DNA of 14,492 nucleotides. Source: Bacteroidales bacterium (GTDB lineage Bacteria; Bacteroidota; Bacteroidia; Bacteroidales; UBA932). The DNA lies in assembly GCA_016281435.1 (NCBI GenBank), contig JAEEIQ010000089.1, positions 1 to 14,492 on the forward strand, written 5' to 3'. The notes below the pieces were generated by a model that did no database searches, was not told the DNA's origin, and saw nothing but the letters and a program-made list of their open reading frames with translations. The position numbers and the translations under genes were made by a program. Position 1 is the first letter of the stretch. The number at the start of each line of letters is the position of its first letter. This document shows positions 1 to 7,433 of this stretch, piece by piece.

Positions 1-87
1 GGAGCTTTGGATACGGCAGGTGTGGAAGGCAGGACGTAGTCCCGCTCTCTGTACGGTGCCAAACGGCCGAAGAAATCTTCTAAGTAG
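1..87 (+). CDS. rpsL: 30S ribosomal protein S12, 3' end only, with an in-frame TAG
   Basis: This is the C-terminal end of ribosomal protein S12, a decoding-centre protein of the 30S subunit; the 5' part lies outside the window. Reading from base 1 gives GALDTAGVEGRT, then TAG at 37-39, then SRSLYGAKRPKKSSK and TAG at 85-87. S12 proteins end with a pattern like DTAGV-x-GRTQ-x-RS-x-YGAKRPK, so the first TAG sits exactly where Gln (CAG) is expected, one C-to-T change away. The S12-like reading frame continues intact for 15 codons after it. Either this is a base error, or S12 is truncated by 16 residues, or the amber codon is suppressed. TAG is a genuine stop elsewhere in the window (fusA, the gene ending at 9581, the CNNM gene), so general recoding is unlikely. 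Identity is supported by the following rpsG and fusA. A strict gene caller would end this gene at 39. Confidence 0.85.
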
Positions 88-117
88 TTGTCGTTTCACC
101 TTTAATTTTTTTCACAA

Positions 118-594
118 ATGAGAAAATCGACGCCTAAAAAGAGGATTCTACTTCCTGATCCTAAGTTTCACGACACGATGGTTACTCGTTTCGTGAACAA
201 CCTTATGTTGGAGGGTAAGAAGAGTATCGCGTATTCTATTTTTTACGATGCCATTGACATGGTAGGCGAGAAGATGAAAGATTCTGACAAGGCTCCCCTG
301 GATATCTGGAGGAAAGCCCTCGAAAACGTGACCCCTCAGATCGAGGTCAAGTCGCGTCGTGTAGGTGGTGCGAACTTCCAGGTGCCTACCGAGTTGCGTC
401 CGGAAAGGAAAGTCTCGCTCTCCATGAAGAACATGATCTCCTTCGCCCGCAAGCGCTCCGGCCACTCGATGGCAGAAAAACTTTGTGCGGAAATCCTTGC
501 CGCTTACAACAACGAAGGCGGTGCCTTCAAGCGTAAGGAAGACATGCACAGGATGGCGGAAGCCAACAAGGCATTTGCGCATTTCCGTTTCTAA
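118..594 (+). CDS. rpsG: 30S ribosomal protein S7
   Basis: S7 is the primary 16S rRNA-binding protein that nucleates assembly of the 30S head and lies near the E-site tRNA. The 158-residue product has the expected N-terminus (MRKSTPKKR), the [12 protein letters not shown] motif near residues 25-36, and the [16 protein letters not shown] motif near residues 77-92, which is highly conserved in bacterial S7. A length of about 158 is normal for Bacteroidota. It starts 30 bases after the second rpsL stop, with an AT-rich leader and no clear Shine-Dalgarno sequence, as is usual in this phylum. Only four bases separate it from fusA, so the two genes are probably cotranscribed and translationally linked. 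No defects are seen. Confidence 0.97.
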   Translation: MRKSTPKKRILLPDPKFHDTMVTRFVNNLMLEGKKSIAYSIFYDAIDMVGEKMKDSDKAPLDIWRKALENVTPQIEVKSRRVGGANFQVPTELRPERKVSLSMKNMISFARKRSGHSMAEKLCAEILAAYNNEGGAFKRKEDMHRMAEANKAFAHFRF

Positions 595-598
595 TTGA

Positions 599-2719
599 AT
601 GGCAAGCAGGGACCTCAAATATACGCGTAATATCGGCATCATGGCTCACATCGATGCCGGTAAGACCACTACGTCCGAGAGGATCCTGTACTACACAGGG
701 AAGACTCACAAGATCGGTGAGGTGCACGAAGGTGCAGCCACCATGGACTGGATGGTTCAGGAACAGGAGAGGGGAATCACCATCACCTCCGCTGCGACCA
801 CCGCTTTCTGGCATTACGCCGGGAAGGTCTATCAGATCAATCTTATAGATACTCCGGGCCATGTGGATTTCACCGTCGAAGTAGAGCGTTCCCTCCGCGT
901 GCTTGACGGAACCATCGCCACCTTCTGCGCTGTAGGGCGTGTCCAGCCCCAGTCGGAGACCGTATGGCGCCAGGCCGACAAGTACGGGGTGCCCAAGATC
1001 GCCTATGTCAACAAGATGGATCGCGTCGGCGCGGATTTCCTCGCCGTCGTCGAAGAAATCAAGACCAAGCTCGGCGCTACCGCCGTTCCCATCTGCCTGC
1101 CCATTGGGTCGGAAGACAAGTTCGAAGGTATCGTCGACCTGATCTCGCGCAAGGCGATTTACTATGATTCGGGTGAGGAACTCGTCAACTACGAGATCCG
1201 CCCCGTTCCCGGGGATATGGCCGATGAAGTGGAAGCCTGGAGAGAGAAACTCGTCGAGGCTGCCGCCGAATGCGACGATACCCTCATGGAACGTTACCTT
1301 GACGGGGATGACGCCTTCACGGAGGAGGAAATCATCGCCGCCCTGCGCAAGGGTACGATCGCGATGAACATCGTGCCCGCATGCTGCGGTTCTTCTTTCA
1401 AGAACAAGGGCGTGCAGTTCCTTCTCGACGCGGTGATGCGTTATCTCCCTTCTCCCCTGGACAAGGGCTCCGTGACCGGCACCAACCCCCGCAACGGGGA
1501 AGAGGTCGTCCGCAGGCCCGATGCCTCGGAGCCTTTCTGCGGACTGGTCTTCAAGATTGCCACCGACCCCTTCGTGGGCAGGCTGGCATTCATGAGGGTC
1601 TATTCCGGAAGGCTTGACGCCGGAAGCTACGTCTACAACGTGCGTTCCGACAAGAAGGAGAGGGTGGCCCGCCTATACCAGATGCACTCCAACCACCAGA
1701 ACCCCATCGAGTTCGTGGAGGCCGGAGACATCTGCGCGGCGGTCGGGTTCAAGGACCTCCACACCGGCGACACCGTCTGCGTGGAGAACAAGCCCATCAG
1801 CCTCGAATCCATGGATTTCCCCGATCCGGTCATAGGGATCGCCGTCGAGCCCAGGACCCAGCAGGACCTGGACAAGCTCGGCGTCGCCCTCGGCAAGCTC
1901 GCCGAAGAGGACCCGACCTTTACGGTCAAGTCCGACGCGGAGACCGGCCAGACCGTGATCAGCGGAATGGGCGAGTTGCACCTCGACATCATCGTGGACC
2001 GTCTGCGTCGCGAGTTCGGGGTGGAAATCAACCAGGGTGCACCCCAGGTAAACTACAAGGAAGCCGTCACCGCAACGTACCAGCACCGGGAGCTTTTCCG
2101 GAAGCAGACGGGCGGCCGCGGCAAATTTGCAGACATCATCGTCGAGATCGGACCTGCGGACGAAGGAGTCACCGGACTTCAGTTCGAAAGCAAGGTCAAG
2201 GGAGGGAACATCCCCAAGGAGTTCATCCCTTCGATCGAGAAAGGTTTCCAGGCCGCCATGGCCAACGGCGTGCTCGCCGGATATCAGGTCCAGTCCCTCA
2301 AGGTGACTGTCCTGGACGGATCTTACCATCCCGTCGACTCCGACCAGCTGTCCTTCGAACTTGCGGCCCGCATGGCTTTCCGCCATGCCTGCCCCAAGTG
2401 CAAGCCTGTTCTCCTGGAGCCCATAATGAGTCTTGAGGTCGTCACTCCCGAGGAGTACATGGGAGACATCGTCGGAGATCTGAACCGCCGTCGCGGGCAG
2501 ATCGTGGCGATGGATTCCGCCGCCAGCGGAGCGCGCATCATCAAGGCCTTCGTCCCGCTCGCGGAGCAGTTCGGATATGTCACGGTCCTGAGGACCCTGT
2601 CTTCCGGCCGTGCCAACAGCACGATGACATTCGACCATTACGCGGAGGTTCCTCCCGCAATGGCGAGGGATATCGTCGAGAAGAGCGGCTACCGCGGATT
2701 GTCCGACGACGATGAATAG
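599..2719 (+). CDS. fusA: Elongation factor G
   Basis: EF-G is the cytoplasmic GTPase that drives ribosomal translocation and, with RRF, ribosome recycling. The 706-residue protein has the full domain set. The GTPase domain shows AHIDAGKT (P-loop, residues 16-23), RGITI (switch I, about 58-62), DTPGH (84-88) and NKMD (138-141). Domain II and domain III follow, with [10 protein letters not shown] in domain III. Domain IV carries the GGRGKFADI region and the tip segment [16 protein letters not shown], and domain V contains [16 protein letters not shown]. In the GTPase domain the usual AGVEPQSE stretch reads GRVQPQSE here, a small variation. The gene ends in TAG after an acidic tail. It lies in the conserved rpsL-rpsG-fusA-rpsJ order, which supports the housekeeping EF-G assignment over an EF-G2 or a tetracycline-protection paralog. 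Confidence 0.97.
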   Translation: MASRDLKYTRNIGIMAHIDAGKTTTSERILYYTGKTHKIGEVHEGAATMDWMVQEQERGITITSAATTAFWHYAGKVYQINLIDTPGHVDFTVEVERSLRVLDGTIATFCAVGRVQPQSETVWRQADKYGVPKIAYVNKMDRVGADFLAVVEEIKTKLGATAVPICLPIGSEDKFEGIVDLISRKAIYYDSGEELVNYEIRPVPGDMADEVEAWREKLVEAAAECDDTLMERYLDGDDAFTEEEIIAALRKGTIAMNIVPACCGSSFKNKGVQFLLDAVMRYLPSPLDKGSVTGTNPRNGEEVVRRPDASEPFCGLVFKIATDPFVGRLAFMRVYSGRLDAGSYVYNVRSDKKERVARLYQMHSNHQNPIEFVEAGDICAAVGFKDLHTGDTVCVENKPISLESMDFPDPVIGIAVEPRTQQDLDKLGVALGKLAEEDPTFTVKSDAETGQTVISGMGELHLDIIVDRLRREFGVEINQGAPQVNYKEAVTATYQHRELFRKQTGGRGKFADIIVEIGPADEGVTGLQFESKVKGGNIPKEFIPSIEKGFQAAMANGVLAGYQVQSLKVTVLDGSYHPVDSDQLSFELAARMAFRHACPKCKPVLLEPIMSLEVVTPEEYMGDIVGDLNRRRGQIVAMDSAASGARIIKAFVPLAEQFGYVTVLRTLSSGRANSTMTFDHYAEVPPAMARDIVEKSGYRGLSDDDE

Positions 2720-2744
2720 TTGAAATTTTAAAAGTGTTTGTATA

Positions 2745-3050
2745 ATGAGCCAGAACATCAGAATTAAACTCAAGTCCTTCGATCATATGCTGGTTGACAA
2801 GTCGGCCGCCAAGATCGTCGAGACCGTGAAAGGAACCGGCGCCAAGGTCAACGGCCCCATCCCTCTTCCCACGAACAAGAAGATTTTCACGGTGAACCGC
2901 TCCACCTTCGTCAACAAGAAGGCCCGCGAGCAGTTTGAACTCGACTCTTATCGCAGGCTCCTCGACATCGAGGATTCCAACGCGAAGACGGTCGACGCCC
3001 TCATGAAGCTCGAGCTTCCCTCCGGCGTCGAGGTTGAGATCAAGGTCTGA
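2745..3050 (+). CDS. rpsJ: 30S ribosomal protein S10
   Basis: S10 is a 30S head protein that also acts as NusE in transcription antitermination. The 101-residue product has the typical N-terminus [10 protein letters not shown], the [10 protein letters not shown] segment near residues 37-46, and the extended-loop region with [11 protein letters not shown] near 55-65. The start is the only sensible ATG, 25 bases after fusA, in an AT-rich spacer without a clear Shine-Dalgarno sequence. In many Bacteroidota rpsJ is followed at once by rplC and the rest of the S10 operon. Here it is followed 21 bases later by a tRNA gene and a terminator, so it is the last protein gene of this operon. Confidence 0.97.
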   Translation: MSQNIRIKLKSFDHMLVDKSAAKIVETVKGTGAKVNGPIPLPTNKKIFTVNRSTFVNKKAREQFELDSYRRLLDIEDSNAKTVDALMKLELPSGVEVEIKV

Positions 3051-3071
3051 GCCGAAAGGTAAAGACTTACC

Positions 3072-3145
3072 GGTCCCTTAGCTCAGTTGGTTAGAGCAAC
3101 TGACTCATAATCAGTGGGTCGCAGGATCATGCCCTGCAGGGACCA
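3072..3145 (+). tRNA. tRNA with CAT anticodon, probably tRNA-Ile2 (lysidine type), otherwise elongator tRNA-Met
   Basis: A complete 74-base cloverleaf can be folded by hand. The acceptor arm is GGTCCCT/AGGGACC (3072-3078 with 3138-3144), with discriminator A at 3145. The D arm is GCTC/GAGC, the anticodon stem ACTGA/TCAGT, and the loop CTCATAA carries anticodon CAT at 3106-3108. The T stem is GCAGG/CCTGC. The 3' CCA is not encoded. A CAT anticodon can be Met or Ile2, in which C34 is modified to lysidine by TilS. The acceptor pairs C4-G69 and C5-G68 match those of E. coli tRNA-Ile2 and differ from its elongator tRNA-Met, which favours Ile2. The T loop is ATCATGC, so the usual T54/A58 pair is reversed to A54/T58. 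With only 21 bases after rpsJ, it is probably processed from the str operon transcript. Confidence 0.9.
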
Positions 3146-3148
3146 CAA

Positions 3149-3178
3149 AAAAAGGCTGGCGATGGCGTCAGCCTTTTT
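3149..3178 (+). terminator. Intrinsic terminator of the str operon/tRNA transcript
   Basis: The sequence AAAAAGGCTG at 3149-3158 pairs perfectly with CAGCCTTTTT at 3169-3178, around a ten-base interior (GCGATGGCGT) that can add one C-G and one G-T pair. The GC core followed by a T run is a classic rho-independent terminator. It lies directly after the tRNA and ends the ribosomal transcription unit. Its T run overlaps the upstream element of the next promoter. Confidence 0.9.
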
Positions 3179-3207
3179 GCGGACAAAGATTTTTTAATTA
3201 TCTTTGT
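3176..3207 (+). promoter_or_regulatory. Bacteroidota-type promoter (-33 TTTG, -7 TAnnTTTGY) for the six-gene operon
   Basis: TTTG at 3176-3179 is followed after exactly 19 bases by TATCTTTGT at 3199-3207, which fits the Bacteroidota housekeeping promoter (TTTG, about 19-21 bases, TAnnTTTGY). The transcription start would fall a few bases downstream, giving a leader of roughly 20 bases before the ATG at 3231. The position between a terminator and the first gene of a tightly packed operon fits well. The start site itself is not determined. Confidence 0.75.
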
Positions 3208-3208
3208 C
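3182..3208. repeat. Inverted repeat overlapping the -7 promoter element (candidate operator)
   Basis: GACAAAGAT at 3182-3190 is the exact reverse complement of ATCTTTGTC at 3200-3208, with a nine-base AT-rich spacer. The right arm is largely the -7 promoter element and the left arm lies between the two promoter elements. A dimeric repressor binding here would block the promoter. Alternatively the symmetry is a by-product of a weak promoter-like element on the other strand (AATCTTTG, one mismatch). No binding protein can be named. Confidence 0.5.
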
Positions 3209-3230
3209 AAATATCATCAGACCTAAGAAG

Positions 3231-4307
3231 ATGGCTTTACCTTTAAAACTAATCTCCTTGATCGCCGCATCAGCTGCGGTTTTTTCCTGCGCGGTTGATC
3301 TCAACACCCCGGAACCGGCCCGTGAAGCCGGCAAGAAAGAAGTCGCTTTTCCCGTCAGCGTGACCCGCGGCGGAGAGAAGATCCCCGAAGCCGCCGTCAC
3401 GAGAGGTGGCGCGATGGATGTATCTGACAAGATCGCCACGATGGACAAGTCCATCCCGTTCGGCCTTGTCGGCGTGGACTTCGAGACCGGAGCGCTGATC
3501 CTGGACAACGAGCAGATTTCTTATTCCGACGGTTCTTACCGTGGCTTTTTCAAGAACAGCCTCTGGGATATTCCCGTCACCGTCTCCCTGAGCGCGTACT
3601 ATCCGCACGTCAACGAACTGGGGTACGGCGAGGAACTCAAGACATACAGCATTCCGTTCGGCAGCGCCGACACCGAGGCCGGTCCGCTCGTCTCCAAGAC
3701 GGTCAAGTGCGCCATGGACCAGCTTAACATGGTCCCTCTCGAGTTCCAGCATATAACGAACGATATCGGCTTCAAGATCTGCGACGTCACGACCGACCCG
3801 AACCTGAGGGGCCTGATAAACCTCAAGAAGGTGACCGTCTACAGGATTGCCTCCGCCGGCGTGTTCGTGAACGACATGGAGACCGGATCCGGTTTCTGGC
3901 ACCGCAGGGCCTATTACCGTAACGAGGTCGTCTTCGAAGGCAACGCCCATGTCGGTGTCGGGATGGAGAACGAGCTGTTCATCGGCCGCGACGCGCTCGT
4001 GCCCCGCATGGCGGACAGCTACCGTTTCTATGCCATTCCCGATGAACTGGAGATAGGCAAGCAGTATGTCGAGGTGATTTTCGACATCGACGCCTTCGAC
4101 ATCGACGGATATCATTACGGAGCCCTCAAGGACCAGAAGGTCAAGTACATGCTCTATGGCGTGCTCCCCGATAACGTGATGGAATACGGAAAGCAGTACA
4201 CCTTCCATCTGGGGCTTGACACCGGCAAGATATACCGTGCGATCACCTTCACAGCCGCTGTCAACGACTGGGAGACGAAGATATTCGAAAACAATGACTC
4301 ATTCTGA
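3231..4307 (+). CDS. Fimbrillin-like lipoprotein (FimA/Mfa1 superfamily type)
   Basis: The product (358 residues) looks like a Bacteroidales fimbrillin-family lipoprotein, a class that is exported, lipidated and often assembled into type V pili or displayed on the outer membrane. The N-terminus is a lipoprotein signal with a hydrophobic stretch ending in V17-F18-S19-C20. Two VTRGG segments lie at about residues 40-60. The last 30 residues show the pattern YGKQYTFHLGL, then IYRAITFTAAVNDWET, resembling the GKxYTYxLxL and final xTVxDW strands typical of Mfa-like fimbrillins. The ATG at 3231 is chosen over an upstream TTG at 3204 because that TTG lies inside the promoter and would spoil the signal peptide. 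The gene leads the signalling operon and ends seven bases before the kinase ATG at 4315. Whether it is a pilus subunit, a tip or anchor protein, or a ligand-binding partner of the sensors cannot be decided. The family call rests on pattern memory. Confidence 0.75.
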   Translation: MALPLKLISLIAASAAVFSCAVDLNTPEPAREAGKKEVAFPVSVTRGGEKIPEAAVTRGGAMDVSDKIATMDKSIPFGLVGVDFETGALILDNEQISYSDGSYRGFFKNSLWDIPVTVSLSAYYPHVNELGYGEELKTYSIPFGSADTEAGPLVSKTVKCAMDQLNMVPLEFQHITNDIGFKICDVTTDPNLRGLINLKKVTVYRIASAGVFVNDMETGSGFWHRRAYYRNEVVFEGNAHVGVGMENELFIGRDALVPRMADSYRFYAIPDELEIGKQYVEVIFDIDAFDIDGYHYGALKDQKVKYMLYGVLPDNVMEYGKQYTFHLGLDTGKIYRAITFTAAVNDWETKIFENNDSF

Positions 4308-4318
4308 TGTCAGAATGA
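4299..4318. repeat. Perfect 9+2+9 palindrome over the lipoprotein stop and kinase start codons
   Basis: TCATTCTGA at 4299-4307 and TCAGAATGA at 4310-4318 are exact reverse complements separated by two bases. In RNA this gives an eight-pair stem with a four-base loop. The left arm contains the stop codon of the lipoprotein gene (4305-4307) and the right arm contains the ATG of the kinase (4315-4317). A ribosome finishing the first gene would open the hairpin, so kinase initiation may depend on upstream translation. A DNA-level operator is the alternative. Confidence 0.6.
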
Positions 4319-6228
4319 AGAAATGGGTCCTGGCCGTTCTTGCGCTGGTTCTTTTCAGTGCAGGGGCGGTCATGGCCGACACCAGGGCCAAGGGCAATAA
4401 CCTTGGGATAGACGACACTTGCTACACCCTCTATAAAGAGACGGAGAGGCATCTCGGCAAGGACAGTTTCAAGGCCGCATCCGATCTCCTCCTTCAGGCT
4501 GCGACAGAGAAAAAGGACGACAAGGCACTGGTGCTCTATTACGTCGAGGTCCTGAAGGACCTTGTGGCAAGGCCCGTGCAGGAAGACAACGACGCAGAGG
4601 TGGATGCGGCACGTGAGAACCTCATGCGTATTGCCCGTGAGAAGAACCAACTCACCTATTTCTATCTGTCTTACCAGATTTCGCAGGAATACTACACCAG
4701 GCACGGCAAGGCCTATCGGGCGCTCCTTCTTCTTCAGGAGATGCAGGCAAACGCCATAAGCGACAACGACGCTTACGGTATCTGGACAAGCTCGAAGTAC
4801 CTTGCGGACATCTATATCCGGAACAACGACTACATCAGCGCCAAGCCTCATATCAAGCAGGCGATAAAGCTATATGGCACTACGTCCGACGAAGCCATAA
4901 AGCGCGAGTCCCCTACGCGCCTGTACTGCGACCTTGCCGACACTTACCCCATCGCTTCCGACTCCGTGAGGATAAACGTGATGCTCGGGTGGGCCAATGC
5001 TAAAACGCACATGGACTCCCTCCGCTGCCGTTACTACCGGCTCCGTCTGGCTGCGCTTGACGACAATTATGAGGAGTACCAAAGGCTCAGGGCCCTTTGT
5101 GCCGGTGACCCGGACTTCCCCGCCATCACCAGGGATGCCGAGCTCTTCTTCTCCCTCATCGACGCCACCCTGGACGGATCCATCCTGCAGCGTGAAAAGG
5201 AGATATACAAGCTCACCACCGTGCGCGAGATGAAGGTGATTGCCAACCTGTGTGAAAACCACGGGTACAAGGAATTCGCCTTCGTCGTCGAGAAGAACCT
5301 GGTGAACCTGATGGAAACGCTGATTTCCGACACCAACCACTCCCGGGTGTCCGAACTTGACGTGACGATGGGAAAGGCCGCGCTTAATGCCGAACTGGCC
5401 TCGAAGGAGCATCTTGTCTCAAGGATATCCCGCATCATGTCCATACTCCTAGGCATAATACTCGCTGTGACTGCGATCCTGTCGATAGTAAACATACGGC
5501 AGCTCAAGGAGGCCAACCGGAAAGTCCTTCTGGCAGACGCGGCGAAGACCCGCTTCGTCCAGAACATGAGCCACGAGGTGCGTACGCCCCTGAACGCGAT
5601 AGTCGGTTTCTCGCAATTGCTTACTCTCCCCGACGGCACCTTGTCTCCCCAGGAAAAGGAGGAATTCTCCGGCTACATAGTCAACAACACCAAGATGCTG
5701 ACCATGCTGCTCGACGACATCCTGAATGCCTCGGCCATGGACAAGGGAGAATATCGTATCACCTACGAGGAAGGGGAGAAGAACTTCCTTTGCGAGGCGG
5801 CCATATCCAGCTCCGAGCATCGGCTTCAGCCCGGGGTCCGGATGTACTACAAGCCTGAAGATCCGGCTCCTTTCACGTTCCGTACCGACCCGCGTCGCGT
5901 GCAGCAGATACTGATCAATCTCCTGACGAATTCCTGCAAGCATACCGCCAAGGGGGAGATAGTCATTTCAAGTTCCCTCTCCGAGAATCCGGGCTTCGTC
6001 ACGTTCGCGGTCACCGATACCGGTACCGGGGTCCCTGCGGATCAGGCGGAAAAGATTTTCGAGCGTTTTGCCAAGCTGGACGAATTCGTCCAGGGTACCG
6101 GACTGGGTCTCAGCATCTGCCGTGACATAGCCTCCCGCATGGGAGCCCGGGTGGAGCTCGACACTTCTTATCCCGGTCCTGGGGCCAGGTTCATTTTCGT
6201 TGTTCCCATAACTCCGGCGGAAGCATGA
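4315..6228 (+). CDS. Sensor histidine kinase with periplasmic TPR-like sensor region
   Basis: This is a membrane histidine kinase of 637 residues. A signal peptide or first membrane segment at 1-21 ends in AVMA. A long alpha-helical TPR-like region follows (about 25-370), predicted periplasmic, then a membrane helix at about 374-394 and a short coiled coil. The HisKA domain carries the H box MSHEVRTPLNAI with phospho-acceptor His420. The HATPase domain has its N box at Asn539 (LINLLTNSCKH), a G1 box DTGTGV at about 568-573, an F box IFERFAKL and a G2 box GTGLGLSI. All catalytic motifs are intact and there is no attached receiver. The ATG at 4315 is chosen because it begins a clean signal peptide; an in-frame ATG at 4294 would overlap the previous gene by 14 bases. 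The sensor region is clearly paralogous to the next gene. The likely partner is the receiver-only regulator at 7430. The ligand is unknown. Confidence 0.9.
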   Translation: MKKWVLAVLALVLFSAGAVMADTRAKGNNLGIDDTCYTLYKETERHLGKDSFKAASDLLLQAATEKKDDKALVLYYVEVLKDLVARPVQEDNDAEVDAARENLMRIAREKNQLTYFYLSYQISQEYYTRHGKAYRALLLLQEMQANAISDNDAYGIWTSSKYLADIYIRNNDYISAKPHIKQAIKLYGTTSDEAIKRESPTRLYCDLADTYPIASDSVRINVMLGWANAKTHMDSLRCRYYRLRLAALDDNYEEYQRLRALCAGDPDFPAITRDAELFFSLIDATLDGSILQREKEIYKLTTVREMKVIANLCENHGYKEFAFVVEKNLVNLMETLISDTNHSRVSELDVTMGKAALNAELASKEHLVSRISRIMSILLGIILAVTAILSIVNIRQLKEANRKVLLADAAKTRFVQNMSHEVRTPLNAIVGFSQLLTLPDGTLSPQEKEEFSGYIVNNTKMLTMLLDDILNASAMDKGEYRITYEEGEKNFLCEAAISSSEHRLQPGVRMYYKPEDPAPFTFRTDPRRVQQILINLLTNSCKHTAKGEIVISSSLSENPGFVTFAVTDTGTGVPADQAEKIFERFAKLDEFVQGTGLGLSICRDIASRMGARVELDTSYPGPGARFIFVVPITPAEA

Positions 6229-7433
6229 GACGGATAGTTGCATTGTTGGCGGTAATCGCCCTCTGGGCCGCTCCGGCATCGGCGCAGAACAATTCGTACG
6301 ACATCGACGATGTCTGCTACGAGTATTTCCGCATGGCGGAGAATCTCGTCTCCGACGTGGAAAACGATGCCTTCGAGTATGCGAACAACGCCCTTCTGAA
6401 GCGGGCTGAGGAGGTTAACGACGAGAAGGCCCGTACCCTCTATTATGTGACCAAACTGAAAAGGATCATACGCCGGGCAAGGCTTACGAAGGATCGCAGC
6501 GAGGCCAATCTCATGGTCGACCAGCAGAAAAAGGAGACTACCGAGGTGGCCCGTCAGACAGGCTACATGCAGTACTATTACTACGCCTATCAGCTCTGCC
6601 AGACATACTACATGAACACCCGGCAGGAAGCCCACGCGCAGGCCCTGATCCAGGAGATGATGGATATTGCGACGCGTAACGGCGAAGAGTACGGCATATG
6701 GCAGAGCCATACCTATATTTCCGTGCTGTTCCTGCACCAGAATGACATCCTCAAAGCCCGTAAGCATCTGCTCCGTTCGGTGGAGATATACGAGAATACG
6801 AATGATGATGTCGTCAAGCGCCAAAGCATAGCAAGGCAATACTGCGATCTCGCTTCCACCTATACTTTCGGATCCGACTCTGCAAGATTCTATATCCGGC
6901 GCGGAGAACAGGCGTCCAAGACGCCGGGCGACACTATCCGCGTGGTTTACTATAAGGCCCAGCTGGCTGCGTTCGATCATGACGTCGAAAATTATCGCAG
7001 ATACAGGGATGCGTGCCTGAACGACCCGGCTCTCCCCGAGTTGGTAATCGGCGCCTCTTCCGTCTTCCCCGGGATAGAGGCAATCATGGCCGGCGCACCC
7101 AGGGACAGCATCATCGCCAAGGTCTCGAAGGTCGCGTCGCGGCAGCAGATGGTTTGCCTGCGTGGCATGGCCGCCAAGTATAACCGAGATGACATAGCCG
7201 CGTGGGTAGGCTCCATGCTCATAGAGTCCCTGTATGAGGATATCAGCCGGTTCAACGACATGAAGATGGAAGAGCTTTCCACGTCGGTTCAGCACCGCCA
7301 GCTGACGATGGCCCTTGAGCGTCAGAAGCGCCTGAACAGTTTTCTGTGGATTGCCCTGGCAGTCCTTCTGGCTGGGATTATCGGTCTTGGCTCAATGTTG
7401 TTCGCAAATAAAAAGAAAAACCATATACAATGA
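6225..7433 (+). CDS. Kinase-less paralog of the adjacent sensor kinase (TPR-like periplasmic protein, one C-terminal membrane helix)
   Basis: The 402-residue protein has a cleavable-looking signal (ASA before Q21), a helical TPR-like periplasmic region, one membrane helix at about 373-394, and only eight basic or polar residues in the cytoplasm. It aligns along its length with the sensor half of the preceding kinase. Both have IDD-x-CY near the mature N-terminus, LYYV at about residue 73, YGIW-x-S-x-x-Y followed by an ND-x-x-x-A-(K/R) TPR-like helix pair, and a YCDLA-x-TY motif followed by DS-x-R. It lacks HisKA and HATPase domains, so it cannot phosphorylate by itself. Its ATG overlaps the kinase stop as ATGA (6225-6228), implying translational coupling and matched output. 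It may be a co-receptor that pairs with the kinase or competes for ligand. No function is established. Confidence 0.8.
   Translation: MRRIVALLAVIALWAAPASAQNNSYDIDDVCYEYFRMAENLVSDVENDAFEYANNALLKRAEEVNDEKARTLYYVTKLKRIIRRARLTKDRSEANLMVDQQKKETTEVARQTGYMQYYYYAYQLCQTYYMNTRQEAHAQALIQEMMDIATRNGEEYGIWQSHTYISVLFLHQNDILKARKHLLRSVEIYENTNDDVVKRQSIARQYCDLASTYTFGSDSARFYIRRGEQASKTPGDTIRVVYYKAQLAAFDHDVENYRRYRDACLNDPALPELVIGASSVFPGIEAIMAGAPRDSIIAKVSKVASRQQMVCLRGMAAKYNRDDIAAWVGSMLIESLYEDISRFNDMKMEELSTSVQHRQLTMALERQKRLNSFLWIALAVLLAGIIGLGSMLFANKKKNHIQ

Noticed and set aside
37..39. Genome-wide reassignment of TAG to glutamine
   Set aside because: TAG ends fusA, the CNNM gene and the two-helix protein gene at sensible places, and no other conserved gene here has an internal TAG. 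The rpsL amber is kept as a single-site oddity.
1673..2773. Long open frame on the - strand opposite fusA (366 codons), and similar long frames opposite the lipoprotein, kinase-paralog and receiver/TPR genes
   Set aside because: They are antisense to genes with clear family motifs and arise from GC-rich codon bias; their translations show no recognisable domains or sensible starts.
3204..3230. TTG start nine codons upstream for the fimbrillin-like lipoprotein
   Set aside because: It lies inside the -7 promoter element, upstream of the likely transcription start, and would disrupt the lipoprotein signal.
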